From assembly GCA_025464005.1 (NCBI GenBank), contig JAODBO010000106.1:1-36899 (forward strand): a stretch of DNA of 36,899 bases, in the 5' to 3' direction. Below, one piece after another: positions 22,482 to 30,729 of the stretch (its first letter is position 1; each line of letters opens with the position of its first letter). The position numbers and the translations under genes are program-made. Source of the stretch: Acidimicrobiaceae bacterium. Its GTDB lineage: Bacteria; Actinomycetota; Acidimicrobiia; Acidimicrobiales; Bog-793. The notes under the pieces were generated by a model. It was not told the origin of the DNA, did not search any database, and saw nothing but the letters and a program-made list of their open reading frames with translations.

Positions 22482-23594
22482 GTGGCCAACCGTCCCCTTG
22501 CAGCGATCGTCCTCGCAGCGGGCGAGGGCACCCGCATGCGCTCGCCGGTGCCCAAGCCGCTGCACCGCATCTGCGGCCGGCCGCTCGTGTTGCACGTGCT
22601 CGACGCGCTCGCCGAGCTGCATGTCGAACGGGTGGTGATCGTCGTCGGCTACCGATCGGCCGAGGTGACCAAGACCTTGCAGGCCGAGGCGCCTGCCGAG
22701 CTGAGGATGGAGTTCGTCGAGCAGGTCCGCCCCCTCGGCACGGGGGACGCGGCGGCGGTGGCGCTCACCGGATTCCCCGAGAGCTACGAGGGCTTCGAGG
22801 ACGGCGACCTCGTGGTGCTGCCGGGCGACGCGCCCCTCGTACGACCGGCCACGCTCGCCGCGCTCGTGCGCGCGCATCGCTCCTCGGAGGCCGCCGCGAC
22901 CCTGCTCACCGCCGTGGTCGACGACCCGCGGGGCTACGGCCGGGTCGTGCGCGCGAAGAGCGGAAACGTCGCGCGGATCGTCGAGGAGGCGGACGCCAGC
23001 GCCGAGGAACGGGAGATCGACGAGATCGCGACCTCCATCTACTGCTTCCGTCACAGCGTGCTCGCCCCGACGCTGCGCCGGCTCTCGCCCGACAACGCGC
23101 AGGGCGAGTACTACCTCACCGACGCCGTCGCCGTGCTGCATGCCGCCGGGTACCCGGTCGCCTCCATGGTGGCCGCGGATCCCATGGAAGCGGCGGGCGT
23201 CAACGACCGGGCGCAGCTCGCGGCGGCCGAGGCCGAGCTGCGCGGGCGGATCAACGAGCGCTGGATGCGTCGCGGCGTCACCATGACCGATCCCGAGCAG
23301 ACCTACGTCGACGCCTCGGTGGAGCTCGCGACGGACGTCACCCTGCACCCGGGAGTCGTGCTCGAAGGCTCGACGAGGGTGGGGCGCGGCGCCGTCATCG
23401 GCCCCGCCTGCCACATCGTCGACTGCCAGATAGGCGAAGGGGCCCGTGTCGAGCAGACGGTCGCGCACCAGTCGGCGATCGGCGAGGAGGCGCTCGTCGG
23501 GCCGTTCGCGGTGCTCGAGCCCGGGGTCCGGTTGGCGCCGCGCGCGTCGACAGGTCCATTCTTCGTGGGTCGTGCGGGCGCCGATGACTGTTGA
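22482..23594 (+). CDS. glmU: GlmU-like UDP-N-acetylglucosamine pyrophosphorylase, lacking the acetyltransferase active site
   Basis: The N-terminal nucleotidyltransferase domain is complete: LAAIVLAAGEGTRMRSPVPKPLH, PLGTGDAAA, LPGDAPLV, GYGRVVR and EYYLTDAV. The C-terminal left-handed beta-helix begins normally near residue 275 but stops at residue 370, whereas bifunctional GlmU is about 450-495 long. At VGPFAVLEPG (339-348) the acetyltransferase Arg of the usual VGPF..LRPG is Glu, and the later Lys and His/Tyr/Asn active-site coils are absent. Only 58 bp separate it from prs and hold no remnant. It should make UDP-GlcNAc from GlcNAc-1-P but not acetylate GlcN-1-P. GTG 22482 is used, with GGAGAG eight bases upstream. 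Confidence 0.88.
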   Translation: MANRPLAAIVLAAGEGTRMRSPVPKPLHRICGRPLVLHVLDALAELHVERVVIVVGYRSAEVTKTLQAEAPAELRMEFVEQVRPLGTGDAAAVALTGFPESYEGFEDGDLVVLPGDAPLVRPATLAALVRAHRSSEAAATLLTAVVDDPRGYGRVVRAKSGNVARIVEEADASAEEREIDEIATSIYCFRHSVLAPTLRRLSPDNAQGEYYLTDAVAVLHAAGYPVASMVAADPMEAAGVNDRAQLAAAEAELRGRINERWMRRGVTMTDPEQTYVDASVELATDVTLHPGVVLEGSTRVGRGAVIGPACHIVDCQIGEGARVEQTVAHQSAIGEEALVGPFAVLEPGVRLAPRASTGPFFVGRAGADDC

Positions 23595-23652
23595 CGGCCG
23601 CGCGCCAGATCACCGATCGGAGGCGCCGGCAGTGCACAGAGAAGGAGGGCAC

Positions 23653-24624
23653 ATGGAGCTTGGCCCGCGTAAGCGTCTTGAGCTGTTCTCGGGCCGGTCG
23701 CACCGTGAGCTGGCCGAGGAGATCGCCGCCTGTCTGGGCGTGAAGATCGGCGAGGCCAACCTGCGCGAGTTCGCCGACGGCGAGATCCACTGTCGCTTCG
23801 ACGAGTCGATCCGCGGGGCTGACGTGTTCGTCATCCAGACGCACTGCGCCCCGGTCAACGACTCCCTCATGGAGCAGCTGATCATGATCGACACTGCCAA
23901 GCGCGCCTCGGCTAACCGGATCACCGCTGTCTGTCCCTACTACGGCTACTCGCGTCAGGACCGCAAGTCCGCCGGGCGCGAGCCGATCACCGCCAAGCTG
24001 GTCGCCGACCTGCTCACCGTGGCCGGAGCGGACCGCGTCGTCTCGGTGGACCTGCACTCGGGCCAGATTCAGGGCTTCTTCGACTTCCCGGTGGACCACC
24101 TCACCGCGTCGCCCGTCCTCGTGGACTACCTGATGGCGAATGACCCGGAGGACATCGTGGTCGTCGCGCCCGACGCCGGCAGGGTCAAGGTGGCCGAGCG
24201 ATTCAGCCAGCTCCTCGGCGTCGACCTCGCCTTCGTGAACAAGCGCCGCCCCGCCGGGTCGGTCAACACCGTCGAGGCGCTCGGGGTCATCGGCGACGTC
24301 GCCGGTCGGCGGTGCGTCGTGATCGACGACATCATCGACACCGCCGGAACCATCTGCGCCGCGGCCGACCGGCTCATCGAACAGGGGGCGACGGAGGTCT
24401 GGGCGATGGCGACCCACGCCGTGCTGTCGGACCCAGCGCTCGACCGGCTGAAGAGCTCGCCGATCTCGAGGGTGGTCGTGACCAACACCTTGCCGCTCCC
24501 CGAGGAGCGACGCATCGACAAGATCGAGGTCCTCTCGGTCGCGCGCATTGTTGCGGACGCCATCGCCGCGGTGTTCGAGGACACGTCGGTGTCGAAGATC
24601 TTCGGCGGTCACAACCTCTCCTGA
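23653..24624 (+). CDS. prs: Ribose-phosphate pyrophosphokinase (PRPP synthase)
   Basis: This 323-residue class I PRPP synthase makes PRPP from ribose 5-phosphate and ATP for nucleotide, His and Trp synthesis. Signatures include LREFADGEIHCRFDESIRG, the Mg-binding/flexible loop YYGYSRQDRKSAGREPITAKL, VDLHSGQIQGFFD and the PRPP-binding loop CVVIDDIIDTAGT. ATG 23653 follows GAAGGAGG at ideal spacing. The glmU-prs order is common in actinobacteria and firmicutes. Regulation by ADP/phosphate is expected from the family. Confidence 0.97.
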   Translation: MELGPRKRLELFSGRSHRELAEEIAACLGVKIGEANLREFADGEIHCRFDESIRGADVFVIQTHCAPVNDSLMEQLIMIDTAKRASANRITAVCPYYGYSRQDRKSAGREPITAKLVADLLTVAGADRVVSVDLHSGQIQGFFDFPVDHLTASPVLVDYLMANDPEDIVVVAPDAGRVKVAERFSQLLGVDLAFVNKRRPAGSVNTVEALGVIGDVAGRRCVVIDDIIDTAGTICAAADRLIEQGATEVWAMATHAVLSDPALDRLKSSPISRVVVTNTLPLPEERRIDKIEVLSVARIVADAIAAVFEDTSVSKIFGGHNLS

Positions 24625-24699
24625 CGAGCGAGCGGCCCCTCCCGGGCAGAGCCCGCGGCCGGCCGGGACCTCACGGCTGGTGAGGTAGCCGAGCTGGCC

Positions 24700-24705
24700 T
24701 AGACT
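24700..24705 (+). promoter_or_regulatory. Candidate -10 element (TAGACT) for rplY
   Basis: TAGACT sits between prs and rplY, giving a leader of about 100 nt that contains the hairpin at 24715-24739. The -35 is unclear; TGGTGA at 24678-24683 with 16-bp spacing is one possibility. Confidence 0.4.
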
Positions 24706-24714
24706 GTTGGCTCC

Positions 24715-24739
24715 ACGGCGGGTCGAGACGACTCGCCGT
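24715..24739 (+). promoter_or_regulatory. 11-bp hairpin in the rplY leader, possible r-protein leader element
   Basis: ACGGCGGGTCG (24715-24725) pairs with CGACTCGCCGT (24729-24739) around AGA, with one G-U pair and no mismatch. It starts just after the predicted transcription start. No U-run follows, so it is unlikely to be a simple terminator. L25-dependent leaders are known in Gammaproteobacteria; whether this one is equivalent is not known. Confidence 0.45.
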
Positions 24740-24812
24740 CCTGGTCCGCCGGCCCGGTTCACCTACCCCGGAGCGGCGAGCACACCCGAGTCGCCCCAAG
24801 GAGCGCTTCACC

Positions 24813-25430
24813 ATGGCTGAGATCCCCCTCGTCGCAGACGTCCGTGAGGAGCGCGGCTCCCGGGCGAGCCGACGCCTTCTTCACTCGGGACGCATCCCCG
24901 GGGTGGTCTACGGACACGGCCTCGCCCCGGTCGCAGTGGCCATGGACGCGAGGTCGCTTCGCAGCGCCCTCTCGACCGACGCCGGTGTGAACGCCCTGCT
25001 GGACCTCGACATCGCCGGCGCGCACCATCTCGCGATCGCGCGTGAGCTCCAGCGCCACCCGGTGCGCCAGACCGTCTTGCACGTGGACTTCCAGGTCGTG
25101 CGCCGCGACGAGGTCGTCACGGCGGACGTCGCGGTCAACCTCGTCGGTGAGCCGCTCGGCGTCACGCGCGCCGGCGGGACGGTGGAGCACCTCGTCCTCT
25201 CGGTCCCGATCAAGGCCAAGCCGGCCGACATCCCGACCCAACTCGAGTACGACGTCTCGGAGCTCACCATCGGCGACACCGTGCACCTGCGGGACCTGGT
25301 GCTGCCCTCCGGCGTCACCGTCGAAGCCGACCTCGAGACCGCAGTCGTCGTCGCGCACCCGCCGAAGGGTCTCGTCGAGGAAGAGGCCGAGGCCGAGGCG
25401 GCACCCGGCGAAGCCGCCCCGGAAAGCTGA
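24813..25430 (+). CDS. rplY: 50S ribosomal protein L25, long CTC/TL5 form
   Basis: This 205-residue protein binds 5S rRNA. The N-terminal L25 domain (about residues 5-92: REERGSRASRRLLHSGRIPGVVYGHG, HPVRQTVLHVDFQVV) is followed by the C-terminal TL5 beta domain (GEPLGVTRAGGTVEHLVLSVPIKAKPADIP, DVSELTIGDTVHLRDLVLP). It ends in an acidic Glu/Ala-rich tail. The long form is also a general stress protein in some bacteria. ATG 24813 follows AAGGAG. Its stop is immediately followed by the pth reading frame in another phase. Confidence 0.96.
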   Translation: MAEIPLVADVREERGSRASRRLLHSGRIPGVVYGHGLAPVAVAMDARSLRSALSTDAGVNALLDLDIAGAHHLAIARELQRHPVRQTVLHVDFQVVRRDEVVTADVAVNLVGEPLGVTRAGGTVEHLVLSVPIKAKPADIPTQLEYDVSELTIGDTVHLRDLVLPSGVTVEADLETAVVVAHPPKGLVEEEAEAEAAPGEAAPES

Positions 25431-25489
25431 GAACGGCGCTCGCCCTGGCACGCGCTGTCGGCGAGGCGCGGACAGGGGCCGCTGCGGAC

Positions 25490-26053
25490 CTGCTCGCCGT
25501 CGGCCTCGGCAATCCGGGAGTCGAGTACGAGCACACCCGCCACAACGTCGGGGCAGACGCGGTCTCGCTCCTCGCCTCGCGCCATGGGCTCGCGCTGCGA
25601 CCCGAACGGCGGACGAACGCGGTCAGCGGGGAGAAGCTCGTCGACGGAAAGCGGCTCGCGCTCGCCGTGCCCCAGACCTACATGAACGAGTCCGGCCTCG
25701 CGGTGCAGGGCCTCGCACGCCGGTACTCGGTTGATCCCGAGCGGCTCGTGCTCTTGCACGACGAGCTCGACCTGCCCGCGGGGGTCGTCCGAGTGAAGCT
25801 CGGCGGCGGCACGGCCGGCCACAACGGGCTCAAGTCCGTGCACGCGCACCTGCACAGCCTCGGTTTCCTCCGGGTCCGGATCGGTATCGGGAAGCCGCCA
25901 GGGCGCATGTCCGGGGCCGACTTCGTCCTGCGGCGCCCGTCGCGGGCCGACGCCGAGCTCCTCGAGAAGGCGCTCGAGATCGCCGCCGACGCCGTCGAGT
26001 TGATCCTCGCCGAGGGCGTGGACGCCGCGATGAACGCCTACAACCGGCGATGA
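25490..26053 (+). CDS. pth: Peptidyl-tRNA hydrolase, non-canonical (CTG) start
   Basis: Conserved Pth blocks run from LLAVGLGNPGVEYEHTRHNVG (Asn and catalytic His) through PQTYMNESG (Met-Asn), LHDELDLPAGVVRVKLGGGTAGHNGLKS and FLRVRIGIGKP. The enzyme frees peptides from peptidyl-tRNA. No ATG, GTG or TTG occurs in this frame between the rplY end and GTG 25667, which is internal and would delete the catalytic His. CTG 25490 gives M-L-A-V-G-L-G-N-P-G, the usual family N-terminus and a normal 187-residue length. CTG 25427, overlapping the rplY TGA, would give 208 residues. A frameshift from rplY or an assembly error remains possible. It overlaps mfd by ATGA. Confidence 0.85.
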   Translation: MLAVGLGNPGVEYEHTRHNVGADAVSLLASRHGLALRPERRTNAVSGEKLVDGKRLALAVPQTYMNESGLAVQGLARRYSVDPERLVLLHDELDLPAGVVRVKLGGGTAGHNGLKSVHAHLHSLGFLRVRIGIGKPPGRMSGADFVLRRPSRADAELLEKALEIAADAVELILAEGVDAAMNAYNRR

Positions 26054-29000
26054 GCCTCGAAGCCCTCGCGGGCCTCCTGCGCAGCGATCCCGTCGTGGCG
26101 GACCTGCTTGCCGTGGACGACGCGGTGGTCGCCGTCCCCGAGCCGGCCCGCGCGTACGTCATCGCCGCGCTCGCTCGGCTCGGCTCGGCGCCGGTGGTGC
26201 TCGTGGCGACGCCGACCGCGGCCGAGGCCGATCATCTCGCCCACGATCTGGCTGCATTCGCGGGCGATATGGACGTCGAGCTGCTTCCGGCCTGGGAGAC
26301 CCTCCCGTTCGAGCGGGTATCGCCGGCGGTCGAGACGATGGGCCGCCGCCTGCGCGTGCTGTGGCATCTCGGGAGCGGGCATCGCTCACGCGCCGGGGCT
26401 CGCGCCGGCAACGGCCCCGAGCGGCTCGAGCCGGGGGCCACCAAGGTCGTCGTCGCGTCCGTCAAGGCGCTCCTCCAGCGGCTCGGCACCACCATCGACG
26501 GCGCCGCCCCCCTCGTCGTGCGCGCGGGCGACCGCGTCGACGTCGAGGAGCTTGTCGAGCGGCTCGTGCGCGCCGGCTACCGCCGGGAGTACCAGGTCGA
26601 GCACCGTGGCGAGGTCGCGGTGCGAGGCGGGATCGTCGACGTCTTCCCGTCGACGGGCGAGACGGGGATCCGGATCGACTGCTTCGGCGACGAGGTCGAC
26701 CGCCTTACCGAGTTCGACGTCTCGGACCAGCGGTCCGTCGCCGATCTCGACGTCGCGGAGATCTTCGGCTGCCGTGAGCTCGCCGAGAGCGACGCCGTGC
26801 GCGCGCGGGCCGCCGAGCTGGCGGCCGCGGGCTCCGGCGCCTTCGCAGCGGAGCAGTTCGCCCGGATCGCGGAGGGGGCGGTGTTCGACGGGATCGAGTC
26901 GTTCCTGCCGTGGCTCTCCGAGGGCGAGCTGCTCTTCACCGACCTTTTGGGCGCGGACGATCGCGTGGTGCTCGTCGACCCTCGGCGGATGCGTGACCGC
27001 GCCGCAGAGCTGCTCGACGAGGAGGCGGCCCTCGCCGACGCGCTCGCATCGACGTGGGGGCTCACCGAGGCCGGGTCCTCGACGGCAGTCCTTCCCCGTC
27101 TCCACCTGCCATTCGACCGGCTGCTCGCGAGCTCCCAGGCGCGCGTGGCTTCGCTGCCGGCGATTGCCGAGGGTCCGAGCATCCCGGCGGTGAGCGCCGT
27201 CGGATGGCCCACCGCGCTCGGCGATGCGGGTGCGCTCGCCCGGCGCGTCGGCCAGCTCGCTCGTGCCGGATGCACGGTGGCGGTCTGCTGTGAGGGCAGG
27301 GGCAGCGCCGAACGGCTGGCCGAGGTGCTCGCCGGCGAAGGGCTGACCCTGGACCGGCTGCTCGACGCGAGCGCCGCCGAGCGCGACGTCGCGCTGCGGC
27401 GCCCCGGCGTGCATGTGCTCGTGCAGCCGTTGGACCGTGGCTTCGTGCTCGAGGGCGCCAAGGTGGCCGTGCTCGCGGAAGGCGACGTGACGGGTCGCCG
27501 GCGCCCGCACCGGGCACCACGTGCACGCCAACGCGCCGTAGAGGGCTTCTTCGACGATCTCGCCACGGGGAGCTACGTCGTTCACCACGTGCACGGCGTC
27601 GCCCGGTTCGGGGGGATGGTGAGGCGCGCCATCGGCGGCGCCGAGCGCGACTACCTGCTGCTCGAGTACCGCGGTGGGGACAAGCTCTACGTGCCGTCGG
27701 ACCAGATCGACGCGATCACTCCCTATACCGGTGGCGACCAGCCCTCGCTCAGCCGCCTGAACGGCGGCGAGTGGCAGCGCCAGCGATCGCGAGTCCGGCG
27801 TGCCGTGCAGGAGGTCGCGCAAGAGCTCGTCGTTCTCTACCAGCGACGCCTCGCGTCCCCCGGGCACGCGTTCGCGCCCGACACGCCCTGGCAGGCCGAG
27901 CTCGAGCAGTCGTTCCCGTACCAGGAGACCAACGACCAGCTGCGCGCCATCGCGGAGGTGAAGGCCGACATGGAGCGGCCCGTGCCGATGGACAGGATCG
28001 TCTGCGGCGACGTCGGGTTCGGCAAGACCGAGGTCGCTCTTCGCGCCGTGTTCAAGGCCGTCCAGGACAACAAGCAGGCCGCGGTGCTCGTCCCGACGAC
28101 GCTGCTCGCGCAGCAGCACTTCCAGACCTTCTCCGAGCGCTACGCGCCCTACCCGGTGCGCGTCGAGGTCCTCTCGCGTTTTCTCACCCCGGCCGAGGCG
28201 AGGTCGGTGGTCGCGGGTCTCGCCGACGGCTCGATCGACGTCGTCGTCGGCACCCATCGCCTCCTCACCGACGACATCGAGTTCAAGGACCTCGGTCTGC
28301 TCGTCGTGGACGAGGAGCAGCGCTTCGGCGTCAGCCACAAGGAGGCGACGAAGAAGCTGGCGATCGGTGTGGACGTGCTGACCCTCACGGCGAGCCCGAT
28401 CCCGCGCACCTTGGAGATGGGTCTCACGGGCATCCGTGACTTCTCGATCATCGACACTCCTCCCGCGGCTCGCCAGCCGATCCTCACCTACGTGGGCGAG
28501 TCCGACGAGCGAGCGATCAGCGAGGCGGTCCGGCGTGAGCTGCTGCGCGAGGGACAGGTCTTCTTCGTCCACAACCGGGTGCAGGACATCGAAAAGGTCG
28601 CCCATCACCTGCGCGAGATGGTCCCCGAGGCCCGCATCGCGATCGCGCACGGCCAGATGGACGAGGGCTCGCTCGAGCAGGTCGTGCTCGACTTCGCGGA
28701 GGGGAGCTACGACGTCCTCGTCTGCACGACGATCATCGAGTCGGGCATCGACATGCCGACCGTCAACACCCTCGTCGTCGACCGGGCCGACCTGCTCGGG
28801 CTCGGCCAGCTCCACCAGCTCCGGGGGAGGGTCGGCCGCGCCGGCCAGCGCGCCTACGCGTACCTGTTCCATCCGGCGGACCGCGTGCTCTCCGAGCAGG
28901 CCTACGAGCGCCTGCGCACCATCGGCGAGCACACCGAGCTCGGCTCGGGGTTCAAGATCGCCATGCGCGACCTCGAGATCCGCGGGGCCGGGAACCTGCT

Positions 29001-29595
29001 CGGCAACGACCAGTCCGGTCACATCGCCGCCGTCGGCTACGACCTCTACGTCCGCATGGTCGCCGAGGCCGTCGCCGAGCTGAAGGGCGAGGAAGTCCCC
29101 GTGCCGGCGGAGGTCAAGCTGGACCTCGCCGTCGACGCGCACCTCCCGCCGCAGTACGTCGAGCGCGAGGACCTGCGCCTGGAGGCCTACCGCAGGCTCG
29201 CCGGCGTCCGTGACGAGGTCGAGGTGGACGACATCGGGAGCGAGTGGCTCGACCGCTACGGGCCGCTGCCGAGGCCGGCCGAGGCGCTCTTGTCGATCGC
29301 CCGGCTCCGCGCCGAGTGCGTGCGGACCGGGGTGCGCGAGGTGACGGCAGTCGTGACTCGCCCCGGCGCGGGCGGCCCGGGCAGGCCGGGCGAGGTCGTC
29401 GCCCGCCTGAGCCCCCTGCGGCTGAAGGCGTCGGCCGGCGTGCGCCTGAAGCGTCTCGCCCCCCGGGCCGTGGTCAAGGAGGACGCCGAGCAGGTCGTCG
29501 TGCCGCTGAAGGCGGGAGAGGACGTGGCGAGCCGGCTCGCCGGGCTGCTGCGCGAGCTCGTCCCTTCCGATCAGCTCGCAGCGGTCGGTCCATGA
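26050..29595 (+). CDS. mfd: Transcription-repair coupling factor Mfd
   Basis: This 1181-residue protein displaces stalled RNA polymerase and recruits UvrA. The N-terminal UvrB-like part begins at residue 1 (VLVATPTAAEADHLAHDLAAF, LLPAWETLPFERVSP). The CarD-like RNA-polymerase-interacting domain is near 498-565 (GSYVVHHVHGVARFGG, YLLLEYRGGDKLYVPSDQ). The superfamily-2 translocase has Walker A GDVGFGKTE near 653 and the DEEQ box (VVDEEQRFGV) near 753, with motif VI GRVGRAGQRAYAYL. The C-terminal TRCF domain holds back UvrA binding. Length is normal. ATG 26050 overlaps the pth stop. Confidence 0.97.
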   Translation: MSLEALAGLLRSDPVVADLLAVDDAVVAVPEPARAYVIAALARLGSAPVVLVATPTAAEADHLAHDLAAFAGDMDVELLPAWETLPFERVSPAVETMGRRLRVLWHLGSGHRSRAGARAGNGPERLEPGATKVVVASVKALLQRLGTTIDGAAPLVVRAGDRVDVEELVERLVRAGYRREYQVEHRGEVAVRGGIVDVFPSTGETGIRIDCFGDEVDRLTEFDVSDQRSVADLDVAEIFGCRELAESDAVRARAAELAAAGSGAFAAEQFARIAEGAVFDGIESFLPWLSEGELLFTDLLGADDRVVLVDPRRMRDRAAELLDEEAALADALASTWGLTEAGSSTAVLPRLHLPFDRLLASSQARVASLPAIAEGPSIPAVSAVGWPTALGDAGALARRVGQLARAGCTVAVCCEGRGSAERLAEVLAGEGLTLDRLLDASAAERDVALRRPGVHVLVQPLDRGFVLEGAKVAVLAEGDVTGRRRPHRAPRARQRAVEGFFDDLATGSYVVHHVHGVARFGGMVRRAIGGAERDYLLLEYRGGDKLYVPSDQIDAITPYTGGDQPSLSRLNGGEWQRQRSRVRRAVQEVAQELVVLYQRRLASPGHAFAPDTPWQAELEQSFPYQETNDQLRAIAEVKADMERPVPMDRIVCGDVGFGKTEVALRAVFKAVQDNKQAAVLVPTTLLAQQHFQTFSERYAPYPVRVEVLSRFLTPAEARSVVAGLADGSIDVVVGTHRLLTDDIEFKDLGLLVVDEEQRFGVSHKEATKKLAIGVDVLTLTASPIPRTLEMGLTGIRDFSIIDTPPAARQPILTYVGESDERAISEAVRRELLREGQVFFVHNRVQDIEKVAHHLREMVPEARIAIAHGQMDEGSLEQVVLDFAEGSYDVLVCTTIIESGIDMPTVNTLVVDRADLLGLGQLHQLRGRVGRAGQRAYAYLFHPADRVLSEQAYERLRTIGEHTELGSGFKIAMRDLEIRGAGNLLGNDQSGHIAAVGYDLYVRMVAEAVAELKGEEVPVPAEVKLDLAVDAHLPPQYVEREDLRLEAYRRLAGVRDEVEVDDIGSEWLDRYGPLPRPAEALLSIARLRAECVRTGVREVTAVVTRPGAGGPGRPGEVVARLSPLRLKASAGVRLKRLAPRAVVKEDAEQVVVPLKAGEDVASRLAGLLRELVPSDQLAAVGP

Positions 29596-29624
29596 GCGGG
29601 CTGGCCCGACGGCCGCCGCGCCCG

Positions 29625-29630
29625 TAGAGT
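29625..29630 (+). promoter_or_regulatory. Candidate -10 element (TAGAGT) for a leaderless transcript
   Basis: TAGAGT ends nine bases before GTG 29640, so transcription would start within a few bases of the start codon. It allows the lipoprotein and downstream genes to be expressed apart from mfd. No -35 recognised. Confidence 0.4.
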
Positions 29631-29639
29631 CATTGGTCC

Positions 29640-30707
29640 GTGCGCAAGCTCCTCCTCCCTGTCGCGGCCCTCGTGGCCCTATCGGTGCTCCTCGGCGCGT
29701 GCAGCGCCCAGCTCACGCCGTCCGCGGCTCGTGCCGCCGGGTCGACGATCACCTCCTCCACGCTCACCGACGCGATGCGATCCATCGCCGACGACAAGGG
29801 CTACCGATGCGAGGTGCTGGCGAGCGCTACCGCCAACGGCGGTCAGCTCGCCATCGAAGGCAAGGGTGGCAGCGGCTACGCCGCGTCGTTCGCGGCCGAC
29901 GTGCTCAGCGAGCTCGTCCAGTACGCGGTGGTGCACGCCGACGTCGTCCGCCTCGGGCTCGGAGAGGGCTCCTTTGCCCGACAGCTCGTCGCCACCCACC
30001 TCGACACCCAGTACGCCCCGAGCTCGACCTCCGGCTGCGCCACGACCGGCGCGCAGGTGCTCGCCGGCTTCTCGAGCTCCTACCGGAACCGGCTCATCGC
30101 CGCCCAGCTCGACGAGTTCACGCTGCTCGGGCACCTCGCAGGCATCCCGCTCACGAGCCAGGGCGTCAGCGCCTACGAGGCCACGCACAAGAGCGTCTCG
30201 ACGCTCGACTGCACGAGCGTCATCCAGGTGGCATCGAAGGCCGCCGCTCTCGCGGCGAGCAAGCAGATCGCGGCGGGAGTGAGCTTCGCCTCGGTAGCCA
30301 AGTCGGAGTCCACGGACTCGAGCGCGACCTCGGGCGGCTCCCTCGGATGCATCCTGCCGAGCGACTTCGCGAGCCCGCTGAACGGCATCATCGCCGGCCT
30401 TACGGTCGGGCAGGTCTCCGCTCCGGTGCAGTTCGGCACGAGCTACCTCCTGCTCGTCGTAACGAGCCGCCCGCTCGCGTCGCTCTTGCAGATTGCCTAC
30501 CAGCTCGTGCTCGCTCAGCAGACGACGTACTCCTCCCTGCTGCCCAAGCTGATCGCCGGGGCGCACGTCACGGTCGACCCCACCTACGGGTCGTGGAAGC
30601 ACTCCTCGGCAGGATGGAGCGTGGCCCCCCCGACGGGACCGGCGAACGCGCTCGTGCCGGATCCCGTGGCGATCACTCCTGCGGCAGCGTCTGCGTCGCC
30701 CAGCTGA
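29640..30707 (+). CDS. Lipoprotein with PpiC/SurA-like peptidyl-prolyl isomerase region
   Basis: This 355-residue protein has a lipoprotein signal peptide: basic MRK, hydrophobic core and lipobox LLGAC with Cys21. The N-terminal helical part (about 40-200) resembles SurA/PrsA chaperone regions. Residues about 205-280 (KQIAAGVSFASVAKSESTDS, GGSLGCILPSDFASPLNGIIAGLTVGQVSAPVQFGTSYLLLVV) carry the parvulin blocks with the typical GG.LG and F..ai..l..GevS.Pv pattern. It probably folds exported proteins at the outer face of the membrane. GTG 29640 is the start. It lies between mfd and mazG, where actinobacteria often carry a related lipoprotein. Confidence 0.82.
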   Translation: MRKLLLPVAALVALSVLLGACSAQLTPSAARAAGSTITSSTLTDAMRSIADDKGYRCEVLASATANGGQLAIEGKGGSGYAASFAADVLSELVQYAVVHADVVRLGLGEGSFARQLVATHLDTQYAPSSTSGCATTGAQVLAGFSSSYRNRLIAAQLDEFTLLGHLAGIPLTSQGVSAYEATHKSVSTLDCTSVIQVASKAAALAASKQIAAGVSFASVAKSESTDSSATSGGSLGCILPSDFASPLNGIIAGLTVGQVSAPVQFGTSYLLLVVTSRPLASLLQIAYQLVLAQQTTYSSLLPKLIAGAHVTVDPTYGSWKHSSAGWSVAPPTGPANALVPDPVAITPAAASASPS

Positions 30708-30729
30708 CGTCGAGCGGCCCCCCTCAGCC

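Noticed and set aside
20425..22638. 737-codon + strand open frame across MarR and M20 peptidase genes
   Set aside because: Arg/Gly/His-rich shadow opposite two clear protein families; a product of GC bias.
24625..24660. Rho-independent terminator after prs
   Set aside because: GC-rich partial dyads exist but no clean stem or U-run could be fixed.
25667..26053. GTG 25667 as the pth start
   Set aside because: It would remove the GLGNPG and catalytic His region, leaving an inactive fragment although these blocks are perfectly conserved just upstream.
26386..29142. 918-codon - strand open frame within mfd
   Set aside because: Antisense to a fully conserved Mfd; composition typical of shadow frames.
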